NCBI RefSeq assembly: GCF_042655435.1
Contig: NZ_JBHSMG010000003.1
Coordinates: 124,001-188,000, forward strand
Source: Lysinimonas soli
GTDB taxonomy: Bacteria; Actinomycetota; Actinomycetes; Actinomycetales; Microbacteriaceae
Length of the DNA: 64,000 bases
Direction of reading: 5' to 3'
Shown: piece by piece, positions 32,585 to 40,993 of the stretch
Layout: the number at the start of each line of letters is the position of its first letter
How positions within the stretch are numbered: position 1 is the stretch's first letter
Program-made: the position numbers and the translations under genes
The notes under the pieces: generated by a model
The model's database searches: none
The model's input: the letters and a program-made list of their open reading frames with translations, nothing else
What the model was told of the DNA's origin: nothing

Positions 32585-33565
32585 GTGCCTGCCGCCACTC
32601 CTGCACCGTCATCCGCTGCGCCCGGGTCGCCCGTCAGCGGCACCCAGTACCTGCTCGAGCGGGGCACGGTGCGGGCCGAGATCGCGTCGCTGGGGGCGGC
32701 CCTGCGCTCGCTCAGCGTCTCGGGGACCCTGCTGACCGAGCAGGTCGGCAGCGACATTGTCGCCCCGATGGGCTGCGGGCTCGTGCTGGCGCCCTGGCCG
32801 AACCGCGTGCGCGACGCCGTCTGGTTGCTCGACGGCGAACCGCAGCTGCTCGACATCACCGAGCCGGCGCTGGACAACGCGAGTCACGGTCTGCTGCGCA
32901 ACACGGGCTACCGGCTGCTCGAGCGCCGCGATGACGCTGTCACGCTGGGCGCGCTCATCGCGCCGCAGCACGGCTGGCCGTTCCTGCTCGACACCGCCGT
33001 GCGCTACGCGCTCGGCGACGACGGGATCACGGTCACCCACTCCGTGACGAACCTGTCGGGCCGTCCGGCGCCGTGGGCGGTCGGCGCGCACCCGTATCTG
33101 CGGGTCGGGGAGGTGCCCAGCGAGCAGCTGACCGTGACCCTCACGGGCGCGAGCCGCCTCGAACTGGATGCCCGGCTCACCCCGGTCGCGGTGCACCGCT
33201 TCGACTCCGGTCCGCTCCGGCCCGACGACATCGACCTGCGGGAGGGGCGGCCCGCAGCCGGTCTCGCGCTCAACACCGGCTACGGCGAGCTCGCCAACCG
33301 CGACGGCCGTGCCGATATCGCCTGGCTCGACGCCCCCGACGGTCGCCGCACGACCCTCTGGGCCGACCCGGAGTTCGGCTGGATCCAGGCCTACACACCG
33401 AGCGACTTCCCGCGGCGCGGCGGCCCCGGGTTCGCGATCGCCCTCGAGCCGATGACCGCCCCGCCGGACGCGCTCAACAGCGGCACCGACCTGATCCTCC
33501 TCGAGCCCGGCCGACGCTGGGAGGCGTCGTGGGGCATCCGCTTCTCCGAAGGGACCACCCGATGA
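32585..33565 (+). CDS. Aldose 1-epimerase (first of two tandem copies)
   Basis: A 326-residue galactose-mutarotase-like protein that interconverts alpha and beta anomers. It shows the family landmarks APWPNRVRDAVWLLDG, a His in HGLLRNTGY, AIAPQHGWPF, GAHPYLRVG with the catalytic His, and the Glu in ALEPMTAPPDALNSG. GTG 32585 lies 4 bp after the regulator stop. It overlaps a paralogue by 4 bp, so the two are coupled. The pair may have different sugar preferences. Confidence 0.88.
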   Translation: MPAATPAPSSAAPGSPVSGTQYLLERGTVRAEIASLGAALRSLSVSGTLLTEQVGSDIVAPMGCGLVLAPWPNRVRDAVWLLDGEPQLLDITEPALDNASHGLLRNTGYRLLERRDDAVTLGALIAPQHGWPFLLDTAVRYALGDDGITVTHSVTNLSGRPAPWAVGAHPYLRVGEVPSEQLTVTLTGASRLELDARLTPVAVHRFDSGPLRPDDIDLREGRPAAGLALNTGYGELANRDGRADIAWLDAPDGRRTTLWADPEFGWIQAYTPSDFPRRGGPGFAIALEPMTAPPDALNSGTDLILLEPGRRWEASWGIRFSEGTTR

Positions 33566-34503
33566 CCGCCCCGACGATCCTGCCCACGGGCACGCCGTAC
33601 CTGCTCGAACGCGAGGGGGTCCGCGCCGAGATCGGCTCGGTGGCCGCCGTGCTGCGCTCGCTCAGCGTCGGCGGGGTACAGCTCACGCAGCCGATCCCCG
33701 CGGAGGAGCCGCCCGCCATGTGCAACGGGATCGTGCTCGCTCCCTGGCCGAACCGCGTGCGCGCCGGCCGTTGGAACCTCGACGGGGCGGCCCAGCAGCT
33801 CGACATCACCGAGCCGGCCCGCGGCGGCGCGCTGCACGGTCTTCTGCAGTTCACCGACTACGAGCTGCGCGACAGGACGGATGCCGCCCTCACCCTCGGC
33901 GCCACCATCTACCCCCAGCACGGCTGGCCGTTCCTGCTCGACACCTGGGTGCGGTACGAGCTCGAGCCGGACGGCCTGACCGTCACGCACGGGGCGCAGA
34001 ACCTCTCGGACGCGCGCGCGCCGTATGCCACGGGGACGCACCCGTACCTGCGGGTCGGCGAGGCGCCGATCGCCGAGCTGGAGCTCACCGTTCCGGCCGC
34101 GAGCTACTTCGACGTCGACGACCGGCTCGACCCGATCGGCGAGGTGCCGGTCAGCGGCACGCCGTACGACGTGCGCGCGCCGCGCCGGGTCGGCGCGCTG
34201 CAGTTCGACACGGCCTTCGGTGAGCTGTCGCACGCCGACCCGGCGGATGGTCGCGGCGCGAGCGCCTGGCTGACCGCCCCCGATGGGGCCCGCACGACCC
34301 TGTGGCAGGACCTCGACTGGGGTTACGTCCAGGTCTTCACGACCCGGGTGTTCCCGACCCCGGCCGGGCCGATCGATGCGATCGCCATCGAGCCGATGAC
34401 GGCGCCGCCCGACGCCCTCAACTCGGGCCAGGGTCTGATCTGGCTCGAGCCGGGCGAACGCTGGCAGGGCGCCTGGGGCCTCCGCTACCGGGCAGCGCCG
34501 TGA
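33562..34503 (+). CDS. Aldose 1-epimerase (second tandem copy)
   Basis: A 313-residue paralogue of the preceding epimerase with the same landmarks: APWPNRVRAGRWNLDG, HGLLQFTDYEL, GTHPYLRVG and AIEPMTAPPDALNSG. The N-terminal region differs more (MCNGIVLAPW in place of MGCGLVLAPW). The ATGA overlap with the first copy and the GTGA overlap with the iron-transporter gene indicate one transcript. The tandem arrangement points to an old duplication followed by divergence. Confidence 0.87.
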   Translation: MTAPTILPTGTPYLLEREGVRAEIGSVAAVLRSLSVGGVQLTQPIPAEEPPAMCNGIVLAPWPNRVRAGRWNLDGAAQQLDITEPARGGALHGLLQFTDYELRDRTDAALTLGATIYPQHGWPFLLDTWVRYELEPDGLTVTHGAQNLSDARAPYATGTHPYLRVGEAPIAELELTVPAASYFDVDDRLDPIGEVPVSGTPYDVRAPRRVGALQFDTAFGELSHADPADGRGASAWLTAPDGARTTLWQDLDWGYVQVFTTRVFPTPAGPIDAIAIEPMTAPPDALNSGQGLIWLEPGERWQGAWGLRYRAAP

Positions 34504-35591
34504 CCCGGGCTGCGCGACCTCGACCGCTGCCGTCGCGCGCGGCGCGGGTCAAACGCTGGCGCCAGTACCTGGCCGACGAGCGGGCGGAGGCTGCCGTCTA
34601 CCGCGAGCTGGCCGGCCGCAAGAAGGGCGAGGAGCGCGAGATCCTGCTCGAGCTCGCCGACGCCGAGGGCCGGCACGAGGCGCACTGGATCGACCTGCTC
34701 GGCGACGAGGTCGGCCCGCCCCTGCGCGGGGACCTGCGCACCCGGCTGCTGGCGTTCCTGGCCCGGCACTTCGGGTCGCTCTTCGTGCTCGCGCTGGCGC
34801 AGCGGGCCGAGGCGCGCTCGCCCTACGACGACGAGTCGGACGCCTCGGATGCCATGGCGGCCGACGAGCGGATCCACGGTGAAGTGCTCCGCGGCCTCGC
34901 CGCCCGGGGCAGGACCCGGCTCGCCGGCTCGTTCCGCGCCGCCGTGTTCGGCGCCAACGACGGACTCGTGAGCAACCTGGCGCTCGTGCTCGGCATCGGC
35001 GCGACCGGGGTGTCGGCCGCGACCGTGTTGTTCACCGGCCTCGCGGGGTTGCTGGCCGGTGCCCTGTCGATGGGGGCGGGCGAGTACGTCTCGGTGCGCT
35101 CGCAGCGGGAGCTGCTCGAGGCGTCACAACCCGATCCGGCATCGCAGGCCGCGCTCGCGCACCTCGACGTCGACGCGAACGAGCTGGCCCTGGTCTACCG
35201 CGCGCGTGGCATGAGCGAGTCGGAGGCGACCCTGCACGCGGCCGAGGTGCTCGCCACGCTGCGCCTCGAGGGCGACGATCCCGCCGCGGTGGGCATCGAC
35301 GAGCACGAGGCCATCGGCTCGGCCTGGAACGCCGCGATCTCGAGCTTCCTGTTCTTCGCGTCGGGCGCGCTCATCCCGGTGCTGCCCTACCTCTTCGGCG
35401 CCCGGCACCTGCTCGCCGTGGTCATCGCGGCGGCGGCGGTCGGCCTCGCGCTGCTCGGCACGGGCGCGATCGTCGGGGTGCTCTCGGGCGCGTCCCCGCT
35501 CAAGCGGGCGCTGCGGCAGTTGATCATCGGCTTCGGCGCGGCCGGCGTGACCTACGTGCTCGGGCTGCTCTTCGGCGCCGCGCTCGGCTGA
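34500..35591 (+). CDS. VIT1/CCC1-family transporter with N-terminal ferritin-like domain
   Basis: A 363-residue protein. Residues 1 to about 130 form a ferritin/rubrerythrin-like helical domain with repeated Glu and His (DERAEAAVYRELAGRKKGEEREILLELADAEGRHEAHW). Residues from about 140 hold five membrane helices of the vacuolar iron transporter family (FGANDGLVSNLALVLGIG and ALSMGAGEYVSVRSQRE). Such fusions export iron or manganese and sense metal through the cytoplasmic domain. Placement behind sugar epimerases by a GTGA overlap is odd; the functional link is unclear. Its last 40 bp overlap the convergent methylase gene. Confidence 0.87.
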   Translation: MTRAARPRPLPSRAARVKRWRQYLADERAEAAVYRELAGRKKGEEREILLELADAEGRHEAHWIDLLGDEVGPPLRGDLRTRLLAFLARHFGSLFVLALAQRAEARSPYDDESDASDAMAADERIHGEVLRGLAARGRTRLAGSFRAAVFGANDGLVSNLALVLGIGATGVSAATVLFTGLAGLLAGALSMGAGEYVSVRSQRELLEASQPDPASQAALAHLDVDANELALVYRARGMSESEATLHAAEVLATLRLEGDDPAAVGIDEHEAIGSAWNAAISSFLFFASGALIPVLPYLFGARHLLAVVIAAAAVGLALLGTGAIVGVLSGASPLKRALRQLIIGFGAAGVTYVLGLLFGAALG

Positions 35592-36676
35592 GGCACGAGG
35601 CCTCGGCTGCCGCTCGGCAGCGCGCCGCCCACGACCGCCGCGGCCGCGGCATCCACCCGCTCGCGCTCGCCGGCGACGAAGAGGTACTCGGTGTTGCGCA
35701 GATGCGACACCGTGCCGACCTTGATGCCGGCGGGCGAGTGGATGCCGATCTGCGCGCCGACGTAACGCTTCGCGTCGAAGGCGAGCATCCGCACCTCGGG
35801 GTGCCCCGCATCGCGCAGGGCGGTCATCATCTGCTCGGCCGTGATCCACGATTCGTCGTTGTACGACACCACGACCGTCTCGGCGCGCGCGGCGCCGAGC
35901 AGCTCGACGAACGCCGGCGGCATCTCGCGCTTGCGATTGAAGACGCTTTTGGTGGTCGCGTCGCGGCTGTCGATGCGCTTGCGGGCCACCCCGTACGCCT
36001 CCGGCCGGTCCCACCGCACCAGGGTCTCCCAGACGTGGTAGTTGGTGTAGTAGCGGTGCTGGTTGTACGGGGGGTCGAGGTACATCAGGTCGACCGGCGG
36101 CAGCGTGGTGACGACCGCTCGGGCATCGCCGCGGACGGCGCGCCCCGCCCCGGGCAGCAGCTCGGGCATCCGCAGCTCCAGATCTCGGGACGACCGTGGC
36201 GCCCAGTTCTTCAGGTAGGCCATCTGCACGCCGGTCGTCGAATCCACCCGATCGGCGCCGAGCAGCAGGCTGGTCAGCAGGATCGGATGCAGCGGCGAGT
36301 CCGCATAGTCGGCCTCGATCGCGTCCCGGATCGCGTCGATGCGCGCGCCGTTCTTCGGCTGGAAGTAGCGCGCCTCTTCGCAGAAGGTGCGGGTGACATA
36401 GCCGGGCTCGCCCGGGAGCGCGGCGAGCCGGGCCAGCGCCTCCGCGAGTTCGGCAGGGGCGACGGTCCCGGCATCCGTCTCGATGAAGCAGCGGGCCAGC
36501 ACCTCGCTGTAGCTCGCGATGTCGACCGCGGTGACCGCGAGCCCGCGGCGCTTGAACTCCTGGGCCACCCGGGTCGTGCCCGTGAACAGGTCGACGGCGG
36601 TGCGGGCCTCGAGCGCTGCGGCGATCGTGCCGAGCACGGGGACGAGCGTGCGCTTCGACCCCAGGTACTTGATCAC
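35552..36676 (-). CDS. D12-class DNA adenine-N6 methyltransferase (orphan)
   Basis: A 374-residue methylase. The alpha-class layout is visible: N-terminal KYLGSK, the AdoMet motif DLFTGTTRVAQEF, and the catalytic LDPPYN with an extended target-recognition stretch around residues 60-200. It is larger than a typical Dam protein and has an Ala/Pro-rich tail. No restriction endonuclease is adjacent, so it may be a solitary epigenetic or protective methylase; its target site cannot be inferred. Its 3' end overlaps the iron-transporter gene by 40 bp in antisense. Confidence 0.85.
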   Translation of the reverse strand: MIKYLGSKRTLVPVLGTIAAALEARTAVDLFTGTTRVAQEFKRRGLAVTAVDIASYSEVLARCFIETDAGTVAPAELAEALARLAALPGEPGYVTRTFCEEARYFQPKNGARIDAIRDAIEADYADSPLHPILLTSLLLGADRVDSTTGVQMAYLKNWAPRSSRDLELRMPELLPGAGRAVRGDARAVVTTLPPVDLMYLDPPYNQHRYYTNYHVWETLVRWDRPEAYGVARKRIDSRDATTKSVFNRKREMPPAFVELLGAARAETVVVSYNDESWITAEQMMTALRDAGHPEVRMLAFDAKRYVGAQIGIHSPAGIKVGTVSHLRNTEYLFVAGERERVDAAAAAVVGGALPSGSRGLVPQPSAAPKSSPST

Positions 36677-36685
36677 CCGCGCGGC

Positions 36686-37639
36686 CTAGCGGCGCGGATC
36701 GAGCACGAACTTGCCGACCGACGTGCGGTCGAGCAGCGAACGGTGCGCCTCGGCCGCGTTCTCGAGCGCGTACTCTCCGGCGATCACGGCGCGCAGTTCG
36801 CCGGATGCCAGCAACTGCAGCAGCTCGGTCACCGCGGCGGCGAGCAGGGCAGGGCGCTGCACGATGTGCACGAGCCAGAAGCCGATGACGGCGGTGCTGT
36901 GCGCCATGAGCGTCGCAGGCGGCACGTCGTGCGGGGGGACGCGCCCGGCCATTCCGAAGACCGCGAGGCGGCCGAGCGGAGCCAGCGCCCGCAGGCTCGC
37001 ATCGAAGACCGGGCCGCCCGTCATCTCGAGCACGATGTCGACGCCGCGTCCGCCGTTGGCCTCGCGCAGCGCGGAGGCGAGGTCGTCGGTGCGCGGATCG
37101 AGGGCGACATCGGCCCCGAGCTCGAGGGCGATCGCGCGCTTCTCGGGGCTCGATGCCGTGGCGATCACGCGACCGGCGCCCCAGCGCTTGGCCAGCTGGA
37201 TGGCGATGGTGCCCACGCCGCCCGCCCCGGCGTGCACGACGACCGTCTCGCCAGCGGCCAGGTGCGTGCTGGTCCGCAGCAGGTGCCAGGCCGTCGCTCC
37301 CTGCACGAGGGTTGTGAGCGCGTCGGCGTCGGACACCCCATCGGGGATCGGGAACAGCTGTGCGGGATTCACCGCGATGCGCTCGGCGTAGCCGCCGCTC
37401 GGGACGAGTCCGAGCAGGCGCCGCCCGTCGGCGGCACGCACGACGACCTCGCTGCCGGGGATGAACGGGAGGGCAGGTGCCGAGAGGTACGAGCCCTCGG
37501 TCAGGTGGGTGTCGGCGTAGTTCACGCCCGCGGCGAGCACCTCGAGCACCTCCTCGCCGGGCCCCGCGACGGGCTCCGGCTGCTCGCTGACGCGGAGTTT
37601 CTCGGGACCGCCGAGCTCGGCGAGATGGATGGCACGCAT
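36686..37639 (-). CDS. Quinone oxidoreductase-like MDR protein (zinc-free)
   Basis: A 317-residue medium-chain dehydrogenase/reductase of the QOR branch. It begins MRAIHLAELGGPEKLRV, contains the NYADTHLTEGSY segment, and has the nucleotide-binding VVVHAGAGGVGTIAIQLAK. The cysteine ligands of zinc alcohol dehydrogenases are absent, as in NADPH:quinone reductases. It is encoded 10 bp before the methylase gene in the same direction, so the two may share a transcript, though they have no obvious functional link. Confidence 0.88.
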   Translation of the reverse strand: MRAIHLAELGGPEKLRVSEQPEPVAGPGEEVLEVLAAGVNYADTHLTEGSYLSAPALPFIPGSEVVVRAADGRRLLGLVPSGGYAERIAVNPAQLFPIPDGVSDADALTTLVQGATAWHLLRTSTHLAAGETVVVHAGAGGVGTIAIQLAKRWGAGRVIATASSPEKRAIALELGADVALDPRTDDLASALREANGGRGVDIVLEMTGGPVFDASLRALAPLGRLAVFGMAGRVPPHDVPPATLMAHSTAVIGFWLVHIVQRPALLAAAVTELLQLLASGELRAVIAGEYALENAAEAHRSLLDRTSVGKFVLDPRR

Positions 37640-37721
37640 GTCATGACGCTACATCGGGATGAGCCCGATATCGGTCGCCCGGATGACGCCGCACCCCCGG
37701 CATCGTCTCTAGCATCGGGGC

Positions 37722-38267
37722 ATGCGCCAGCTCATCGCCTCCGTTCTCGCCGTCATCCTGAGCGCCGCGGTGTTCGGCACCGGGTACGTCGTGGCGCAGC
37801 AGATCGAGCGCACCTCAGCGGATGACGCGCCCACCCGCCTGGCCTCGCAGGTCGCCGCCGAGCTCTCGTCGGGTTCCACGCAGACGGTCGACGCCGCGGC
37901 TCCCGTCGATCTGGGGCGGAGTCTCGCCCCCTTCGTCGTCGTCGTCGACCGCTCCGGCGCCGTGACCGACGGCACGGCCACCCTCGACGGCACCGCCCCC
38001 GCTCTGCCGGCCGGCGTCATCGCGAGCACCCGCGCCGCGGGCCGCGACGCGGTCACCTGGCAGCCGCGCGACGGTCTGCGATTCGCGACGGTCGAGGTCG
38101 CGGTCGGTTCGCACGTGGTGATCGCGGGCCAGTCGCTGGCGCCCAGCGAACGCGCCACCGACAAGCTCCTGGCGCTGATCGCCGCCGCCTGGTTCGTGAC
38201 GGCGCTCGTCGCGGTCGGCGGGATCTACCTCTCGGCCGCCTGGGCGAAGGTGCTGCGCGCGCGGTAG
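37722..38267 (+). CDS. Two-pass membrane protein with extracytoplasmic sensor-like domain
   Basis: A 181-residue protein with a membrane segment at about residues 5-27, an extracytoplasmic domain of roughly 125 residues, and a second segment at about 152-175 followed by a basic end. The shape is that of a histidine-kinase sensor module without the kinase. No family is recognised. The -10 TAGCAT (37710-37715) lies 6 nt before the ATG, indicating a leaderless mRNA. It stands alone between divergent and convergent neighbours. Confidence 0.65.
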   Translation: MRQLIASVLAVILSAAVFGTGYVVAQQIERTSADDAPTRLASQVAAELSSGSTQTVDAAAPVDLGRSLAPFVVVVDRSGAVTDGTATLDGTAPALPAGVIASTRAAGRDAVTWQPRDGLRFATVEVAVGSHVVIAGQSLAPSERATDKLLALIAAAWFVTALVAVGGIYLSAAWAKVLRAR

Positions 38268-38280
38268 TGCGCGGTCGACC

Positions 38281-40893
38281 TCAGCCCGCGGTCGCCGTCC
38301 CTGCCGCGGCGATTCCCGGCGCCGGTGAGGACGGGGTCGGATCCTCGTCCGGGAGCGACCCGTTCACGACGCGTTCGAACTCACGCGTCGCGCGGCGGTT
38401 GTACGCTGCTCCGTCGAACCGGGCCGGCGGCACCGCGCCGTCGAGATAGGCGGCCATCCCCGCGGCGAGACCTGCCTCCGACTGCTCCACGACGCGCATC
38501 GCCTCGGGCGGGAGGGCGTCGCGTACCGAGCCGAAGTCGACCGTCACGATGGGGAGTCCCACGACCGCCGCCTCGAGCAGCACCATCGGCTGCCCCTCGT
38601 AGTTGCTCGACAGCACGAAGCAGTCGGCCGCCGCCATGACGGCGAAGGGGTTCGAGAGGGCTCCGGTGAGGAAGACGACGCCGTCGAGCCCGCGGGCCGT
38701 GACCTCCTGGTCGAGCTGCGCACGCAGGGGACCGTCGCCCACGATGAGCAACCGAGCGCTGGGGCGGCTCGCGTGCAGCTGCGCGAACGCGGCGATGAGC
38801 CTCGTCTGATTCTTCTCGGGGCTGAGCCGGCCCACCGTGACGAACCAGCGGGTTCCGTCGTCGGCCGCGAGGGCGTCGACCCAGGCCGGCGTCTCATCGG
38901 CGTCGGCGACCTCCTCGAGATCGAGCACGGGGTGACCGGCCCCCTCGGTGACGCGGTCGACGTCGACGAGGTTGCGGGCCGAGACGAACGCGGCCGGGTC
39001 GGCCCCCGACAGCGCGCTCAACCGGGTACGGTTCACCTCGGCGAGCGAGGGGGACACCGACACGAGCTCGTCGAACCGCGGGTAGAGGGCGAACACGGCG
39101 GGAAGCGAGCGCCGCATCCGTTGCCGCCCCCAGACCTCGCGCGTGACCTCGGCGGCCAGGTCGTTGTGCAGCCAGATCGACCGCCGCGCCTGGGGGGAGT
39201 GCAGCAGCAGTTGCGACCAGAAGCGGCCGTAGCCGCTGAAGTCGATGACGTCGTCGAAGCGGCAGTCGCCGAACAGCCGGAGCCATTCGTCGCGCCAGAG
39301 CCGCGACTCCCAGGCGCTCGTCGGCGCGGACGGCCGCAGCCGCTCGTGCACCTTCAGCAGGAACACCCGCAGCTTCGTGCCGTTCATGCCGCCCGCGCGA
39401 TGGAACTGTCGCACGCGGGGATCGATGAGGGCCTGGTTCGCCCGCTGCTGTCGACCCCGCGGTCGTGCGATCAGGATCGAGACGTCGAAGATGTCGTGGT
39501 CGATCGCCCGCAGCAGGTTCAGCGCCGAGCTGGTGATCCCGTTCGAGCGCATGCCGCCCAGGTAGATGAGCATCGTCCGCTTGCGGTCGGCGTCGTCGGT
39601 CGCGATGACCTCGCGGGACGGCTCGACGACGGGCGCGCCGCGGAAGAGCACGTCGATGACGCGTTCCGAGGCGCCGCCCAGCGCGTCCCCGGTCGGGCCT
39701 CCGAGCGGGCCGATGAATCGGTCGCGCCACTCCAGGCGCCGCTGCGCGATCGCCGGCGGGGTCGCGGAGCGGATCACCTCGGCCAGGGCGTCCACGTCGC
39801 GCACCGTCGGGCCGGGCAGCTGGTCGGCGGGCAGATACGCCCCGCGCTGGGTCAGGTACTCGCTCGACGGCGGCACGTAGAACGCGATCGGGCGGTCGAG
39901 CGCGAGGAAGTCGAAGAAGATCGACGAGAAGTCGGTGATCAGGGTGTCGGTCAGGCCGAGCATGACGTTGGTCGGGATGTCGTTGGGCACGAGCACCCGC
40001 CGGGCGTCCGCGTCGCGGCGGGCGAAGTGGTGCACCGCCTGATGGGTCTTCAGCAGCACCCGGTAGCCCGATCCGAGCCGCTCCTGCAGTTGCGACACCG
40101 TGGCGACCAGCGCGGAGGCCTCGTCGTCGGGGGAGGAGAAGTCGTCGCCGGTCCAGGTGGGGGCGTAGAGCACGAGGCGTTGCTCGCCGATCGGCACGCC
40201 GGCCTCCGACAGGCGGGCGAGCGCGGCCGCGCGCTGAGCGTCGTCGAGAGTCTGGCGATCGACCCTCGGGTAGCCGAGTTCGAGGATCCTGCCGCGGAAC
40301 GCGCCGGCCAGCTTGTACGCGCCCAGGTACATCCGCTCGGTCATGAAGGAGTTCTGCGAGAGCAGCAGGTCGGCGGCGACGAAGTTGCGCAGGGTGTTCG
40401 CCGAGGCGACCGCGCCGTTGGGCATGTCGTAGCCCATGAGCTTGAGCGGGGTGCCGTGCCAGGTGTTGAGGTAGACCTGTCCCTCGCGCTTCTGGAACTC
40501 GAGCGGGAAGGTCGCGTTGTTGATCAGGTAGTGCGCGCGGGACAGGGCGCGGAAGTACGCCGAGGAGCGGTGCTGCACGAAGCGCACTCGTCGATCGCGC
40601 GCGAATTCCGCGCGGATCGCGCGGTGGCTGCTGCGTCCGTCGAGCACCCAGACGTGACGCAGCCGGGTCAGGTCGGGGGCGCGCAGCAGGGCGCGGAAGA
40701 TCGCCTCGGGGTTGTCGAGTGCGCCATTGCCGGCGAACGACTCGTAGAGCACCACGTTCGCCAGGATGGGGCGACGTCGGGCGCGCGCTCGAGCCTCGGC
40801 CTCCCAGGCCACGAGCAATCGGCGCATCAGACGTTTCACCCGTCGCCGGACCCGGTGCATCGGCCCTCGGCGCAGCTCAGCCGCGTCAGTCAT
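38281..40893 (-). CDS. Bifunctional CDP-glycerol glycerophosphotransferase / GT4 glycosyltransferase
   Basis: An 870-residue fusion. Residues about 50-420 are a TagB/TagF-type glycerophosphotransferase, with LNTWHGTPLKLMGYDM, LYAPTW, LLKTHQ and the ITDFSSIFFDFLALDRPI motif. Residues about 445-840 are a GT-B glycosyltransferase of family 4, with TVGRLSPEKNQTRLI and FVLSSNYEGQPMVLLEA. It probably builds a teichoic-acid-like or glycosylated envelope polymer from CDP-glycerol or CDP-ribitol. ATG 40893 is preferred over an earlier in-frame codon because it starts the conserved basic N-terminus. Confidence 0.87.
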   Translation of the reverse strand: MTDAAELRRGPMHRVRRRVKRLMRRLLVAWEAEARARARRRPILANVVLYESFAGNGALDNPEAIFRALLRAPDLTRLRHVWVLDGRSSHRAIRAEFARDRRVRFVQHRSSAYFRALSRAHYLINNATFPLEFQKREGQVYLNTWHGTPLKLMGYDMPNGAVASANTLRNFVAADLLLSQNSFMTERMYLGAYKLAGAFRGRILELGYPRVDRQTLDDAQRAAALARLSEAGVPIGEQRLVLYAPTWTGDDFSSPDDEASALVATVSQLQERLGSGYRVLLKTHQAVHHFARRDADARRVLVPNDIPTNVMLGLTDTLITDFSSIFFDFLALDRPIAFYVPPSSEYLTQRGAYLPADQLPGPTVRDVDALAEVIRSATPPAIAQRRLEWRDRFIGPLGGPTGDALGGASERVIDVLFRGAPVVEPSREVIATDDADRKRTMLIYLGGMRSNGITSSALNLLRAIDHDIFDVSILIARPRGRQQRANQALIDPRVRQFHRAGGMNGTKLRVFLLKVHERLRPSAPTSAWESRLWRDEWLRLFGDCRFDDVIDFSGYGRFWSQLLLHSPQARRSIWLHNDLAAEVTREVWGRQRMRRSLPAVFALYPRFDELVSVSPSLAEVNRTRLSALSGADPAAFVSARNLVDVDRVTEGAGHPVLDLEEVADADETPAWVDALAADDGTRWFVTVGRLSPEKNQTRLIAAFAQLHASRPSARLLIVGDGPLRAQLDQEVTARGLDGVVFLTGALSNPFAVMAAADCFVLSSNYEGQPMVLLEAAVVGLPIVTVDFGSVRDALPPEAMRVVEQSEAGLAAGMAAYLDGAVPPARFDGAAYNRRATREFERVVNGSLPDEDPTPSSPAPGIAAAGTATAG

Positions 40894-40993
40894 CACCGTC
40901 AAGTATGGCAAGCCGTGATCGGAATCCCCTGTGCCGTCTCTCAGCGATGGCGCAGCGAGGTCGCAGGGACAGCACCGCGCGGGGCGCGGTCGT

